Assembly: GCF_001612825.1 (NCBI RefSeq)
Contig: NZ_BDBE01000023.1
Span: 50,785-114,784 of the forward strand
Length of the DNA stretch: 64,000 nt
DNA from: Nocardia caishijiensis NBRC 108228
GTDB lineage: Bacteria > Actinomycetota > Actinomycetes > Mycobacteriales > Mycobacteriaceae
Direction of reading: 5' to 3'
This document shows positions 37,267 to 46,577 of the stretch, in pieces. Positions within the stretch are counted from its first letter, which is position 1, and every line of letters starts with the position of its first letter. The notes under the pieces were generated by a model, which was not told where the DNA came from, searched no databases, and worked only from the letters and a program-made list of their open reading frames with translations. The translations under genes and the position numbers were made by a program.

Positions 37267-39063
37267 ATGGAACGGACATTTCAGGTAGATCTGCGTGGCA
37301 TCGTCGATCTGCTCAGCCACCACCTCTATTCGAGTCCACAGGTCTTCCTGCGGGAGGTGCTGCAGAACGGTGTCGATGCGATCGCGGCTCGGCGGGGACT
37401 GCACCCGCACTGGGCGGGCCGGATCGAGATCGAGACGATCGAGCACACCGGCGACGGCACGTTGCGTATCCATGACAACGGCATCGGCCTGACCGAAGAC
37501 GAGGTGCACACCTTCCTGGCAACCATCGGCAACAGTTCCAAGCGCGATGAACTGGGTTTCACCCGGCAGGAGTTCCTCGGTCAGTTCGGGATCGGACTGC
37601 TGTCGTGTTTCCTGGTGTCCGACCACGTCCGCGTACTGACCAGATCCGCGCGTGGGGGACCGACCCTGGAATGGCTCGGCCGATCCTCGGGCCAGTACTC
37701 CGTGACCCGTGCGGCGATCGAACGCCCGGAACCCGGTACCACAGTGGTGCTTTCACCACGCCCCGACCACAACCGCTGGTTCGAATACGCGACGGTACTC
37801 GAGCTCGCGCGGAAATTCGGTGGGCTGCTGCCTGTTCCGGTGTCGGTCGCGGGCACGCCGGTGACCGTGGGGACGTTGCCGTGGCAGGTACCGTATCGAA
37901 CCGCCGCCGAGCGAACCTCGGCCATGCACGCCTACGCCGAACAGACCTTCGGCTTCCGCCCACTGGACTGCCTCGACTTGTCCGTGGCCGAAGCCGGGCT
38001 GACGGGTGTCGCGTTCATTCTGCCCGTTCCCGCCAATCCTGCTGTGCGCGGCGGACACCGGGTGTACCTGCGACGGATGCTGCTCGGCGACGAGGTGGCC
38101 GACCTGCTGCCGGAGTGGGCATTCTTCGCACGCTGCGTGGTCGACACCACCGAGCTGCGCCCGACCGCGAGCCGCGAATCCCTGTACGCCGACGATCTGC
38201 TCGTGGCTACCCGCCGAGCCCTCGGCAGCCGCATCCGCGACTGGCTGGTCACCTTGTCGGTGACCGACCCGTCGACATTGCACGCCTTCCTCGCCGTGCA
38301 CCACCTGGGCGTGAAAGCGCTTGCCCTGCATGATGACGCGATGCTGCGGTTGGTGTTCGACTGGTGGCCGATGGAGACCGGCTGGGGACCGATGACGTTG
38401 GCGGAGTTCTGTCGCCGCAGTCCCGTCGTGCGCTATACCACCACCGCCGACGAGTTCCGCGAACTGGCCGCCGTGGCCGCCGCCCAAGGCATCGGCCTGA
38501 TCAACGGCGGCTACACCTACGACGTGGCGATCATGGACCGCCTGACAACCCTCGACCCCACGCTCGTCGTCCGAAGCCTCGACCCGACCGAACTCGCCAC
38601 GCGATTCGACGCGGCGCCCGGAAACGATCCGCGCGTGGCGTACATCCTCGGCCACGCGCGGACCACCCTGGCGCCGCTGGACTGCGTGCCGGTCGCCAAA
38701 TCCTTCGATCCGGCGCAACTGCCCGCGCTGTTTCTCGCCGACCGCGATGTCTACCGATCCAGGGAGCGCAGCGAGACCAAGGCGCGCACCGATGGCCTGT
38801 GGGCCGACGTGCTGGCGGCCGTCGAAACGGCGGACCAGCCCGACGGCACACATCAACTGGTGCTCAATCTGCGCAATCCGATCGTGGTCACCATGCTCGA
38901 CCTGACCGACCCGCACCTGATCGGCCTGGCGATCGAGTCGTTGTTCGCACAAGCGTTGCTGCAGGGTAGGCATCCGCTCGGCGCCACCGAGAGCGCGCTG
39001 ATGAACCGCTCGTTCAGCGGTCTGCTGCAGTGGGCGATGCGTGGCAAGGACGCGGCCCGATGA
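37267..39063 (+). CDS. HSP90-family ATPase, divergent HtpG-like
   Basis: A 598-residue protein with a complete GHKL ATPase domain: FLREVLQNGVDAI holding the catalytic Glu and the Mg-binding Asn, LRIHDNGIGLTEDE, and FLGQFGIGLLSCFLV. The middle-domain ATPase loop RCVVDTTELRPTASRESLY keeps the arginine that completes the active site. The C-terminal dimerisation region is short and diverged, and no MEEVD tail is present. The start with GGGGGG 7 bases upstream is preferred to an ATG 6 bases earlier. Its stop overlaps the TPR gene start (ATGA), so the two are coupled. Confidence 0.88.
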   Translation: MERTFQVDLRGIVDLLSHHLYSSPQVFLREVLQNGVDAIAARRGLHPHWAGRIEIETIEHTGDGTLRIHDNGIGLTEDEVHTFLATIGNSSKRDELGFTRQEFLGQFGIGLLSCFLVSDHVRVLTRSARGGPTLEWLGRSSGQYSVTRAAIERPEPGTTVVLSPRPDHNRWFEYATVLELARKFGGLLPVPVSVAGTPVTVGTLPWQVPYRTAAERTSAMHAYAEQTFGFRPLDCLDLSVAEAGLTGVAFILPVPANPAVRGGHRVYLRRMLLGDEVADLLPEWAFFARCVVDTTELRPTASRESLYADDLLVATRRALGSRIRDWLVTLSVTDPSTLHAFLAVHHLGVKALALHDDAMLRLVFDWWPMETGWGPMTLAEFCRRSPVVRYTTTADEFRELAAVAAAQGIGLINGGYTYDVAIMDRLTTLDPTLVVRSLDPTELATRFDAAPGNDPRVAYILGHARTTLAPLDCVPVAKSFDPAQLPALFLADRDVYRSRERSETKARTDGLWADVLAAVETADQPDGTHQLVLNLRNPIVVTMLDLTDPHLIGLAIESLFAQALLQGRHPLGATESALMNRSFSGLLQWAMRGKDAAR

Positions 39064-41834
39064 GCTACAGCGAAACCGAGCTCCAAACCCGCTATCGCAC
39101 CATGGATTCCGGCTGGCATCAGGCAGCCTTGGACGAACTGGCGGAGATCATCGCGCACGCCGAAGCCGGGGGCTACCACCGGCTGGCCTTCCGCGCACGA
39201 CGCGATCTGGCGAACCGGCACTGTGTCTCGGGCCAGTGGGAGAAGGGCTTTCCGCTGTTCGCGCGGTGCCTGGCCGAGTTCGACAGCCGCCCAGCGGATT
39301 TCGGTCCACAGGAAGAGTACTCGCTGCGCTCGTGGTATGTGCGCACGGTGACGACCATGGCGGAGTATCCCGAGATCAGCGTCGAACAGATCGCTGGGCT
39401 GCACGCCGATATACGCCGCCGGTTCGCCGCGCACGGGCACAGCCTCGTCGGCTTGCACACGGCCGAGCGTTGGCTGGCGTATGTGCGCGGGGATTGGGCT
39501 GCCGAGGAGGTGGCCTACCAGCAATGGCACCTGGCTGGTGGACCGCAACCGAACTATATGTGGGACTTCGAAACCGAGATCGAGCGTCTGATTCACCGCG
39601 GGGATCGTGTCTCCGTCGACCGCGCCCTCGCACTCGCCGAGCCGGTGCTCGACGGCCGGTTGACCTTCGCCGAGTCGACCGCGCCGATCGAAGCCCACAT
39701 GCTCCCGTTCTGGGCGACTCGACTCCCCCTCGAACGGGTGGCAGAGGTATTCCAGCGGATGGAGCGCGGGTTCGCCGACGGTGGCCCGTGGCGGTACGAG
39801 TATCCGAGCAAGGTCATCGAATTCCTGGCGCTGACGGGCAACGAAGAGGAAGCCTTCGAGCGGTACCGGCGACGGATGTGTCACTTCACCACGCTGAGCC
39901 GCCCGTACGGCCGCATGGAATTCGCTACGAGCTGCGCTGTCGCCCTCGGACGACTGGTTCGGCTGGGACGCGGGCCCGAGGCTGTGCCGTGCCGTGGTTG
40001 CTCGGGCAAGCATCCGACGAAGACGCTGTCCGAACGGCACACCGAATTGCGGGCGGAGGCCCTGGCACTGGCCGCGACGTTCGACGCGCGCAACGGAACG
40101 ACCTGGCAGACCGAGCAGGTCACGCGCAGATTGTCGGCCGGACCATTGCTCGAATTCCTGCCGTTGCGCCCCGGCGCGCGACCGGTCATGCACCGTGTCT
40201 CACCGATCGGGTGCCCGCCCGACGTTGCTGTACACGCCGCGCGCTGGCTGCTCGACCGAGGACTCGGCATCGCGGCGGGGCAATACCTCAGCCTGGTCGG
40301 GGAGCCGACAGACCCGGTTGTCGCTGCGGGAGTCCTCGAACTGAAGGCTCGCCGCGCCGATGACGACACCACGCTGCCTCGGCTGCGCGAAGCCGCGGCG
40401 GCGTTCGTGGCAGCGGGCGAACCCGTGCGCGGCGACTTGTGCCTGGTTGCCGCGGCGAATTGGTTGCGGAGCGAAAAGCGTTCGGCCGAGGCACTGGCTG
40501 AGCTGTCGGCACCGTTGGAAAGGTTGCGCGCCGACGCGGACCCGGAATCGGTCGGCCACGCCGAGGTGACGGCGGCCGCTCTGCAGTACGTCCTCGAGCG
40601 CGATGGCAACGGCTATCCGCTGATCGAGGAAGTCGTTCGCCGCGCGGAGATGATCGGCGACCAACGACTGCTCGGTGAGGCTCGCTATCAATACGCGTGG
40701 ATGCGACAGGGGCGGGGTGACGACGCGAAGTCGATCGCCGCAGACTACATCGCCTCGGTGTGCGCGCTGGCCGCCGGCGGTGCTGATTTCCGGGCCAGGC
40801 AAGTGCTGCATCAGCTGGGCACCTTCTTCAGAAAGACCGAGGACTGGGCCGCCTTGCTCGACAGCCTCGACCGATGCCAGAGCGCGTTGCCACCGCACAC
40901 AGGACGTCTGGTGATCGCGGGATTGCGGTGGCTGCGCGGTGAAACATTGCACAGTGCTGGGCGCAACGAGGATGCCGTTGTCGAATTGTCCTTTGCCGCA
41001 CACGAATACGGTGCGATCGATATTCTCAACACTTCGAAACGGACTTACTGGGTGAAGCTTGCCGAAGTGTGCGCCGCACTCGGCGACTGGGAACAAGCCA
41101 ACCGGCACAGCGAATACGCCTGCGCGTGGGCCGATCGTGCCCGCCGAAACGGTGTGCTCGGCGATGCCGCCAGGATGGTCACCGGGCGCAGCGTCCTGGC
41201 CGACTCGCTACGCGAACTCGGCCGTCTCGATCGCGCGGTGAGCGAATATCACACCCTCGTCGACGAGGCACTGGCCGCCGATCGACGCCAGACCGCTCTG
41301 TACGCGCACAGCCAGGCGGGCGACCTGCTCCTGCGGCTCAATCGTCCGGCCGCGGCGGCCGCCGATTTCCACGCGGCGGCTGACCTGAGCGCGCAGGTGC
41401 CCCAGACGCCGCGCGTGCTGCGAACCCTTCTGATGAAGGAGGTGATAGCCCACGTGCGCGCTGGTGCGGTGGAGGCGGCGGAGACAGCGCTCGAGCAGAC
41501 ACGCGGGATCGAGTCCACCGACTCCGACCATGCCGCGCGCCTCGATCTCGCAACCGCGCACGTGCTGTTCGCGCGGGGCGAAACCACGGCGGCGCTCGAG
41601 CATACGGCGCGTGCGCAAGAAACGCTGCAGTCCGCAGGCAATTACTCCACGGCGGGTATAGCGGCCCTGTTCCTGGCTCAGCAACATCTGGCCGCCGCAC
41701 GCCCAGATCTCGCGGTGACGGTGTTGCGGTCATCGATTCACCGTTTTCCCGAGGACGAGCCCGTGGTCGCCGAGCTGTCCGCATTGCTCGGCAGTCTCGC
41801 AGCTCAGCATCACCCGTTGACGAGCAGGCAGTGA
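39060..41834 (+). CDS. Large TPR-repeat protein coupled to the HSP90-like gene
   Basis: A 924-residue soluble protein made of helical pairs. Tetratricopeptide-like repeats are clearest at residues 640-900 (for example WVKLAEVCAALGDWEQANRHSEYACAWA, SVLADSLRELGRLDRAVSEYHTLVDEA, YAHSQAGDLLLRLNRPAAAAADFHAAADL). A conserved-looking CRGCSGKHP segment near residue 318 could bind a metal. No enzymatic domain or transmembrane segment is visible. The ATG overlaps the HSP90 stop by 4 bases. It likely acts as partner or adaptor of the HSP90-like ATPase. Confidence 0.8.
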   Translation: MSYSETELQTRYRTMDSGWHQAALDELAEIIAHAEAGGYHRLAFRARRDLANRHCVSGQWEKGFPLFARCLAEFDSRPADFGPQEEYSLRSWYVRTVTTMAEYPEISVEQIAGLHADIRRRFAAHGHSLVGLHTAERWLAYVRGDWAAEEVAYQQWHLAGGPQPNYMWDFETEIERLIHRGDRVSVDRALALAEPVLDGRLTFAESTAPIEAHMLPFWATRLPLERVAEVFQRMERGFADGGPWRYEYPSKVIEFLALTGNEEEAFERYRRRMCHFTTLSRPYGRMEFATSCAVALGRLVRLGRGPEAVPCRGCSGKHPTKTLSERHTELRAEALALAATFDARNGTTWQTEQVTRRLSAGPLLEFLPLRPGARPVMHRVSPIGCPPDVAVHAARWLLDRGLGIAAGQYLSLVGEPTDPVVAAGVLELKARRADDDTTLPRLREAAAAFVAAGEPVRGDLCLVAAANWLRSEKRSAEALAELSAPLERLRADADPESVGHAEVTAAALQYVLERDGNGYPLIEEVVRRAEMIGDQRLLGEARYQYAWMRQGRGDDAKSIAADYIASVCALAAGGADFRARQVLHQLGTFFRKTEDWAALLDSLDRCQSALPPHTGRLVIAGLRWLRGETLHSAGRNEDAVVELSFAAHEYGAIDILNTSKRTYWVKLAEVCAALGDWEQANRHSEYACAWADRARRNGVLGDAARMVTGRSVLADSLRELGRLDRAVSEYHTLVDEALAADRRQTALYAHSQAGDLLLRLNRPAAAAADFHAAADLSAQVPQTPRVLRTLLMKEVIAHVRAGAVEAAETALEQTRGIESTDSDHAARLDLATAHVLFARGETTAALEHTARAQETLQSAGNYSTAGIAALFLAQQHLAAARPDLAVTVLRSSIHRFPEDEPVVAELSALLGSLAAQHHPLTSRQ

Positions 41835-41914
41835 CACCACGTTCCCGAGGTGGGGGCGAAACCCGCCGCCGAGGGTTGGCGGCGGTGTCTCGGTGGGTGT
41901 GGCACGCTGGCAGC

Positions 41915-43966
41915 GTGAACCGGTTGGGTAGCGCGACTTCACCGTATCTGCGTCAGCACGCCGACAACCCGGTGCATTGGCGGGAGTGGGATGCCGATGC
42001 GCTGGCCGAGGCGGCCGCGCGGGATGTGCCGATCCTGCTCTCGGTGGGGTACGCGTCGTGTCACTGGTGCCATGTGATGGCGCACGAGTCGTTCGAGGAC
42101 GTGGCGACCGCCGAGCAGATGAACGCCGATTTCGTGTGCGTGAAGGTCGACCGGGAGGAACGTCCCGACCTCGACGCGGTGTACATGGCCGCGACCGTCG
42201 CCATGACCGGGCAGGGCGGGTGGCCGATGACGTGCTTCCTCACTCCCGACGGCGCCCCGTTCTACTGCGGCACCTACTACCCGAAGCAGCCGCGCGGCGG
42301 CATGCCGTCGTTCACCCAGTTGCTCACGGCCATCACCGAGACGTGGCGCAACCGGCGCGACGAGGTGGACAAGGCCGCCGACCAGGTCACCGAGGCCCTG
42401 CGCGCGCAGGCGACGGGCCTGCCCGACGGCGAGATCGCCCTCACCGCAGCACTTCTCGACAAAGCGGTGCTCGCCGTCGCCGCCGACGAGGACCGCGAGC
42501 ACGGCGGATTCGGTGGGGCGCCGAAGTTTCCGCCGTCGGCGATGCTCGAGGGTTTGTTGCGGCACTGGGAACGCACCGGCGACCAGGCCGTGTTCGACGT
42601 GGTGGAGCGCGCGGCCGAGGCGATGGCGCGTGGCGGCATCTACGACCAGTTGCGCGGTGGGTTCGCCAGGTACGCGGTGGACGCGAACTGGTTGGTGCCG
42701 CACTTCGAGAAGATGCTCTACGACAACGCGTTGCTGCTGCGCGCCTACGCGCACCTGGCCCGGCGTACCCCCGCGACACCGCTGGAATCGTTGCCGCACA
42801 GGGTTTCCCGCGAGACCGTCGAGTTCCTGCTCGCCGACCTCGGTACCGCCGAGGGTGGTTTCGCCTCCGCGCTCGACGCCGACACCCAGCTCGAAGCAGG
42901 CGGTCCCGGCGTGGAGGGCGCCACCTACGTGTGGACGCCCGCCGAACTGGTCGGTGAACTCGGTCCGCTCGACGGCATGTGGGCCGCCGATGCATTCGGC
43001 GTCACCACGGCGGGCAATTTCGAGCAGGGCACCTCGGTGCTCACCCGCCGCAGCGACCCGGTCGACGCCGAACAGTCGGCTCGTTTCGATCGTTTGCGCA
43101 CCCAGCTGTTCGAGATCCGCGCGCGGCGCCCGCAACCGGCGCGCGACGACAAAGTGGTCACCGCCTGGAACGGGATGGTCATCACCGCGCTCGCGGAAGC
43201 CGGTGCGGCGCTGGAGGAACCGTCCTGGGTGGCGGCGGCCGTGCGGTGCGCGCGTTTCCTGCTCGACGTGCATCTCGTCGACGGGCGCCTGCGCCGTGCC
43301 TCCCTCGACGGTGTCGTGGGCGCCCCGCCCGCCGTGCTCGAGGACTACGCCTGGCTCACCACCGGCCTGCTCGCTCTCTACCAGGCCACCGGCGAACCCG
43401 ACTGGCTCGCCGCGGCCCAGGTGATCCTCGACTCGGCGATCGAGCACTTCGCCGACCCCGACCGTCCCGGCAGCTGGTTCGACACCGCCGACGACGCCGA
43501 AACCCTGGTGACCCGCCCCCGCGACCCCATCGACGGCGCCACCCCCTCGGGCACCTCCGCCCTCGCCGAGGCCCTGCTCACCTCGGCTGCCGTGGCCGAC
43601 CCCGACCGCGCCGTCCGCTACCGGGAACTGGCCGATCACACCCTCGCCCGAGGCGCACTCCTGCTCGACCGCGCACCACGCACCGCGGGCCATTGGCTCG
43701 CCGTCGCCGAAGCCGCCGTCCGCGGTCCGTTCCAGGTGGCCATCGCCGCAACCGAAAAGACCTCGGCCACAATGGAACTCCTCGCAGCTGCCCGCACGGC
43801 CGCACCGGGCGGCTCGATCGTGCTCGCCGCACCCCCGGACGCCGCCCCACTGCTCACCGACCGCCCCCTCGTCGACGGTCACCCCGCCGCCTACGTCTGC
43901 CGGGGCTCGATCTGCGACCTCCCCGTCACCGACCCCGCCGACCTGACCCTGGCACTACGCACTTGA
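41915..43966 (+). CDS. DUF255 thioredoxin-fold protein with glycan-epimerase-like barrel
   Basis: A 683-residue protein. Residues 1-165 are the DUF255 thioredoxin-like domain (LRQHADNPVHWREWD, the CHWC motif with cysteines 49 and 52, GQGGWPMTCFLTPDG). The rest is an alpha/alpha barrel with GGFGGAPKFPPS, GGIYDQLRGGFARYAVDANWLVPHFEKMLYDNALLL and a C-terminal region ending in VCRGSICDLP, the style of SSP411/YyaL proteins. It occupies the M. tuberculosis Rv1084 position. The exact substrate is unknown. The GTG start is set by similarity; the gene is separated from its usual left neighbour by the accessory block. Confidence 0.92.
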   Translation: MNRLGSATSPYLRQHADNPVHWREWDADALAEAAARDVPILLSVGYASCHWCHVMAHESFEDVATAEQMNADFVCVKVDREERPDLDAVYMAATVAMTGQGGWPMTCFLTPDGAPFYCGTYYPKQPRGGMPSFTQLLTAITETWRNRRDEVDKAADQVTEALRAQATGLPDGEIALTAALLDKAVLAVAADEDREHGGFGGAPKFPPSAMLEGLLRHWERTGDQAVFDVVERAAEAMARGGIYDQLRGGFARYAVDANWLVPHFEKMLYDNALLLRAYAHLARRTPATPLESLPHRVSRETVEFLLADLGTAEGGFASALDADTQLEAGGPGVEGATYVWTPAELVGELGPLDGMWAADAFGVTTAGNFEQGTSVLTRRSDPVDAEQSARFDRLRTQLFEIRARRPQPARDDKVVTAWNGMVITALAEAGAALEEPSWVAAAVRCARFLLDVHLVDGRLRRASLDGVVGAPPAVLEDYAWLTTGLLALYQATGEPDWLAAAQVILDSAIEHFADPDRPGSWFDTADDAETLVTRPRDPIDGATPSGTSALAEALLTSAAVADPDRAVRYRELADHTLARGALLLDRAPRTAGHWLAVAEAAVRGPFQVAIAATEKTSATMELLAAARTAAPGGSIVLAAPPDAAPLLTDRPLVDGHPAAYVCRGSICDLPVTDPADLTLALRT

Positions 43967-44016
43967 TTCCCAGGATCGATATTCGGCGTCAGCAGGTCAC
44001 CGGGTGACGCCGCCGG

Positions 44017-45579
44017 TCAGCGGGGCGGTGGAACATCGGTCCAGGTGCGGGTGCGGCCGGGGATGCCGCGCAGCCGAATGTCCTTGTGACGCTTCCACTT
44101 CGCGCGCTCGGCGGGTGCGGCGGCCTGAACCACCGCGTCGCTGACCAACACCCGGCGCTGTACCTCCTTGGCGACGGTGGTGAGCCGCGCCGCCTCGTTG
44201 ACGGCGTCGCCGATGACGGTGAACTCGAGGCGGGTGTCGGAGCCGACGTCCCCGGCGAATACCTGACCGCGCGCCACGCCGATGCCGATGTCGAGTTCCC
44301 CGGTGGCGACCACCTCGTCGCGGATACGGCGGGCGGCGCGCAGGGCGGGGGTGGCGTTGTCGCGCAGCGCCGAGGGTGCGCCGAAGATGCAGAGGGCGGC
44401 GTCGCCCTGGAATTTGTTGACCAGCCCGCCGTTGTCCTCGGTCGCCGCGACCACCGTGGCGAGCAACCGGTTGAGTTTGTGGACGAACTCCACCGGTTCC
44501 ATCTCGGCCGACAACCGGACCGAGCCGGTGACATCGATGAACAGCGCCGACACCGTGCGCACGTCGCCGGTGAGGTCGGCGCTGCCCGCCAGGGCGCGCT
44601 CGGCGACCGTCGAGCCGACGTGCTTGCCGAACATGTCCTCCATGTGCGCCTGTTCGCGCAGGGTGGTGGCCAGTTCGTTGACGGAGTGCTCGAGCCGCCC
44701 GATCTCGCTCGCGCTGCCGACGGGCACGCGCACGTCGAGTTCACCACGGGTGATCCGGTCCAGCGCCCGGTACATGGCCCGCATCGGGGTGGCGACCGAG
44801 CGCGCGAGCAGCGCGGTGGCGAGCATGCCGACGCCGAGGGCGACGATGGAGAACATCCACGCCGCGCGCACCCGGTCGCTCGCGGGTGTCGTGCGGTCGC
44901 TGAGCACGACGATCACGATGATGCCCGGCAGCGCACCGGATACCGCCCAGGTGACGAGCACCCGGACCAACACGGTGGCGCTCGGGTGCACGGTCGGTCC
45001 GAGGACGGCGGCGACGATGGGGACGGTCGGGCGGATCAGCCGGTCGAGGATCAGGTAGATCACGCCCGCCGATTCGAGCGCACCGAGGATGAAGCCCGCC
45101 CCGATCACGACGGTGTTGTGGTACTCGGTGAATCGGTCGACCAGCCACACGGTGAGGAGGATGCCGGGCAGCCAGATGAGGATGGCGCGCACGGTGATCG
45201 CGGCGGGCAGCCGGATCAGTTGTCGCGCTTCCTCGGGTGTCGGTTTGCGGCCCTGGTCGAGCCAGCGCAGGTGTTTTCGGCGGTCGTAGATCGCGAGGCC
45301 GATGCCGAGGGCGAAGCCGAAGGCCGGGTAGATGGCGATGAGCCACGCCGCGTCGTGCCAGTCGTCGCCGACCCGGCTGAACACGCCACCGGCCCAGGAG
45401 ATGAGGAAGATGGCGCCGACCCCGACGAAGTTGGCGGTGATCACCACGAGGGCGAGCCCCCAGTGCGACCGCAGCAGCCACCGGACCAGCCGGTTCACCG
45501 CGCACGCCCGTCCACCGCGCCCCGCGACGGGGTCGGTGCGGTGCGAGCCGCGCGAATGATCGACACAACTGTCCAGCAT
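44017..45579 (-). CDS. Membrane-bound adenylate cyclase with HAMP domain
   Basis: A 520-residue class III nucleotidyl cyclase. Six hydrophobic helices occupy residues about 35-260, a HAMP linker (MRAMYRALDRITRGELDVRVPVGSASEIGRLEHSVNEL) lies at 265-320, and the cyclase domain at 345-510 has the metal-binding aspartates in SALFIDVTGSVRLS, and KFQGDAALCIFGAP and TVIGDAVNEAARL. The architecture is that of M. tuberculosis Rv1318c-Rv1320c. It makes cAMP in response to a membrane signal. A later GTG (45498) is an alternative start that removes an N-terminal tail of 27 residues. Confidence 0.87.
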   Translation of the reverse strand: MLDSCVDHSRGSHRTDPVAGRGGRACAVNRLVRWLLRSHWGLALVVITANFVGVGAIFLISWAGGVFSRVGDDWHDAAWLIAIYPAFGFALGIGLAIYDRRKHLRWLDQGRKPTPEEARQLIRLPAAITVRAILIWLPGILLTVWLVDRFTEYHNTVVIGAGFILGALESAGVIYLILDRLIRPTVPIVAAVLGPTVHPSATVLVRVLVTWAVSGALPGIIVIVVLSDRTTPASDRVRAAWMFSIVALGVGMLATALLARSVATPMRAMYRALDRITRGELDVRVPVGSASEIGRLEHSVNELATTLREQAHMEDMFGKHVGSTVAERALAGSADLTGDVRTVSALFIDVTGSVRLSAEMEPVEFVHKLNRLLATVVAATEDNGGLVNKFQGDAALCIFGAPSALRDNATPALRAARRIRDEVVATGELDIGIGVARGQVFAGDVGSDTRLEFTVIGDAVNEAARLTTVAKEVQRRVLVSDAVVQAAAPAERAKWKRHKDIRLRGIPGRTRTWTDVPPPR

Positions 45580-45617
45580 AGAAGGCGCGGGTGGGGACAC
45601 CACGCAACGCACGCCGC

Positions 45618-46292
45618 TCAGCCGAGCACGACGAGCCAGATCGCGATGTAGTGGCACAGTGCCGCGACGACGGTCGCCGCGTGGAAGAACTCGTGGTGTC
45701 CGAAGTCGGGCCACGGATTCGGCCATTTCGTCGCGTACAGCACCGCCCCCACGCTGTAGATCACGCCACCGATGGCGAGCAGCACCAGCGGGAGCACGCC
45801 CACGTTGTGCAGCAGGGTCGGCGCGACCGGCACCACGGCCCAGCCGAGCAGCAGATACAGCGGTACCCCCACCCATCGGGGCGCGGTCGGCCACTGCACT
45901 TTGAGGGCCACGCCCGCGAGGGCCCCCGCCCACACCACGATCAGCAGGGTCCGTCCGGTGCTTTCCGGCAGCCCGAGCACCGCGAACGGGGTGTAGCTGC
46001 CCGCGATGAACAGAAAGATCATCGAATGATCCATCCGCTTCATCCGGACCCGCGTCCGCACGCTGGCCCACGTCACCCGGTGATACACCGCGCTCACGCC
46101 GAACAGCCCGCACACCGCGACTCCGTACACCACGGTCGCCCACCCCGCCGTCGCCGACCGCGCGAACCCGGCCACGGCGAGCACCGTCACCGCGACCACT
46201 GCCACCCCGAAGGCCCACGTATGGATCCACCCCCGAAACCGCGGCTTCACCAGCGCAACGGGAACCCCCGAATCGGCCCCAACCGCCTCCAC
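45618..46292 (-). CDS. Hemolysin III / PAQR-family membrane protein
   Basis: A 224-residue protein with seven transmembrane helices and the family's zinc-site motifs: SAVYHRVTW (helix 2 His), [19 protein letters not shown], and the C-terminal [21 protein letters not shown] (His pair). PAQR-like enzymes are hydrolases acting on lipids; the haemolysin name is historical. The GTG at 46292 follows GGGAGG by 6 bases, so it is preferred to an upstream TTG. It matches M. tuberculosis Rv1085c in type and position. A 20-bp palindrome lies just upstream. Confidence 0.88.
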   Translation of the reverse strand: MEAVGADSGVPVALVKPRFRGWIHTWAFGVAVVAVTVLAVAGFARSATAGWATVVYGVAVCGLFGVSAVYHRVTWASVRTRVRMKRMDHSMIFLFIAGSYTPFAVLGLPESTGRTLLIVVWAGALAGVALKVQWPTAPRWVGVPLYLLLGWAVVPVAPTLLHNVGVLPLVLLAIGGVIYSVGAVLYATKWPNPWPDFGHHEFFHAATVVAALCHYIAIWLVVLG

Positions 46293-46310
46293 GACCAACC
46301 TCCCAGTCAA

Positions 46311-46330
46311 AACCTACGGAACCGTAGGTT
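46311..46330 (-). promoter_or_regulatory. 20-bp palindromic operator before the hemolysin III gene
   Basis: AACCTACGG-AA-CCGTAGGTT is a perfect palindrome of two 9-bp half-sites, starting 19 bases upstream of the GTG. The position is across the likely promoter, as for a TetR-type repressor. Confidence 0.65.
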
Positions 46331-46577
46331 ACGCCCCAACGGTACGTGAAACCCCACCCCACCACGCCAGAAGGTGCCGACAGCCACACAAGAAGTTTCC
46401 CGAAACCCCACCACACCGACCCCCCGTGCTCCCGACCCCTGATCTCGCAAGAACATGGGTAACTCCCCACCCACCCCGAAACCGCAGTACTTCCTCACCG
46501 CCAGCCCGCCGCGCCCCTCGCCCCGTGCTTACGACCGGCAAAAGTCGCGGGGAGGCGGGGGAGCGTAGGGTGCGGGC
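46331..46577. other. Divergent intergenic region, no gene
   Basis: This separates the hemolysin III gene from the cis-prenyltransferase gene. I see no coding sequence. TAGGGT at 46566-46571 is the likely -10 of the latter. Confidence 0.4.

Noticed and set aside
45580..46470. Extension of the adenylate cyclase reading frame
   Set aside because: The upstream part lies opposite and inside the hemolysin III gene, is Gly/Arg-rich and lacks family character.
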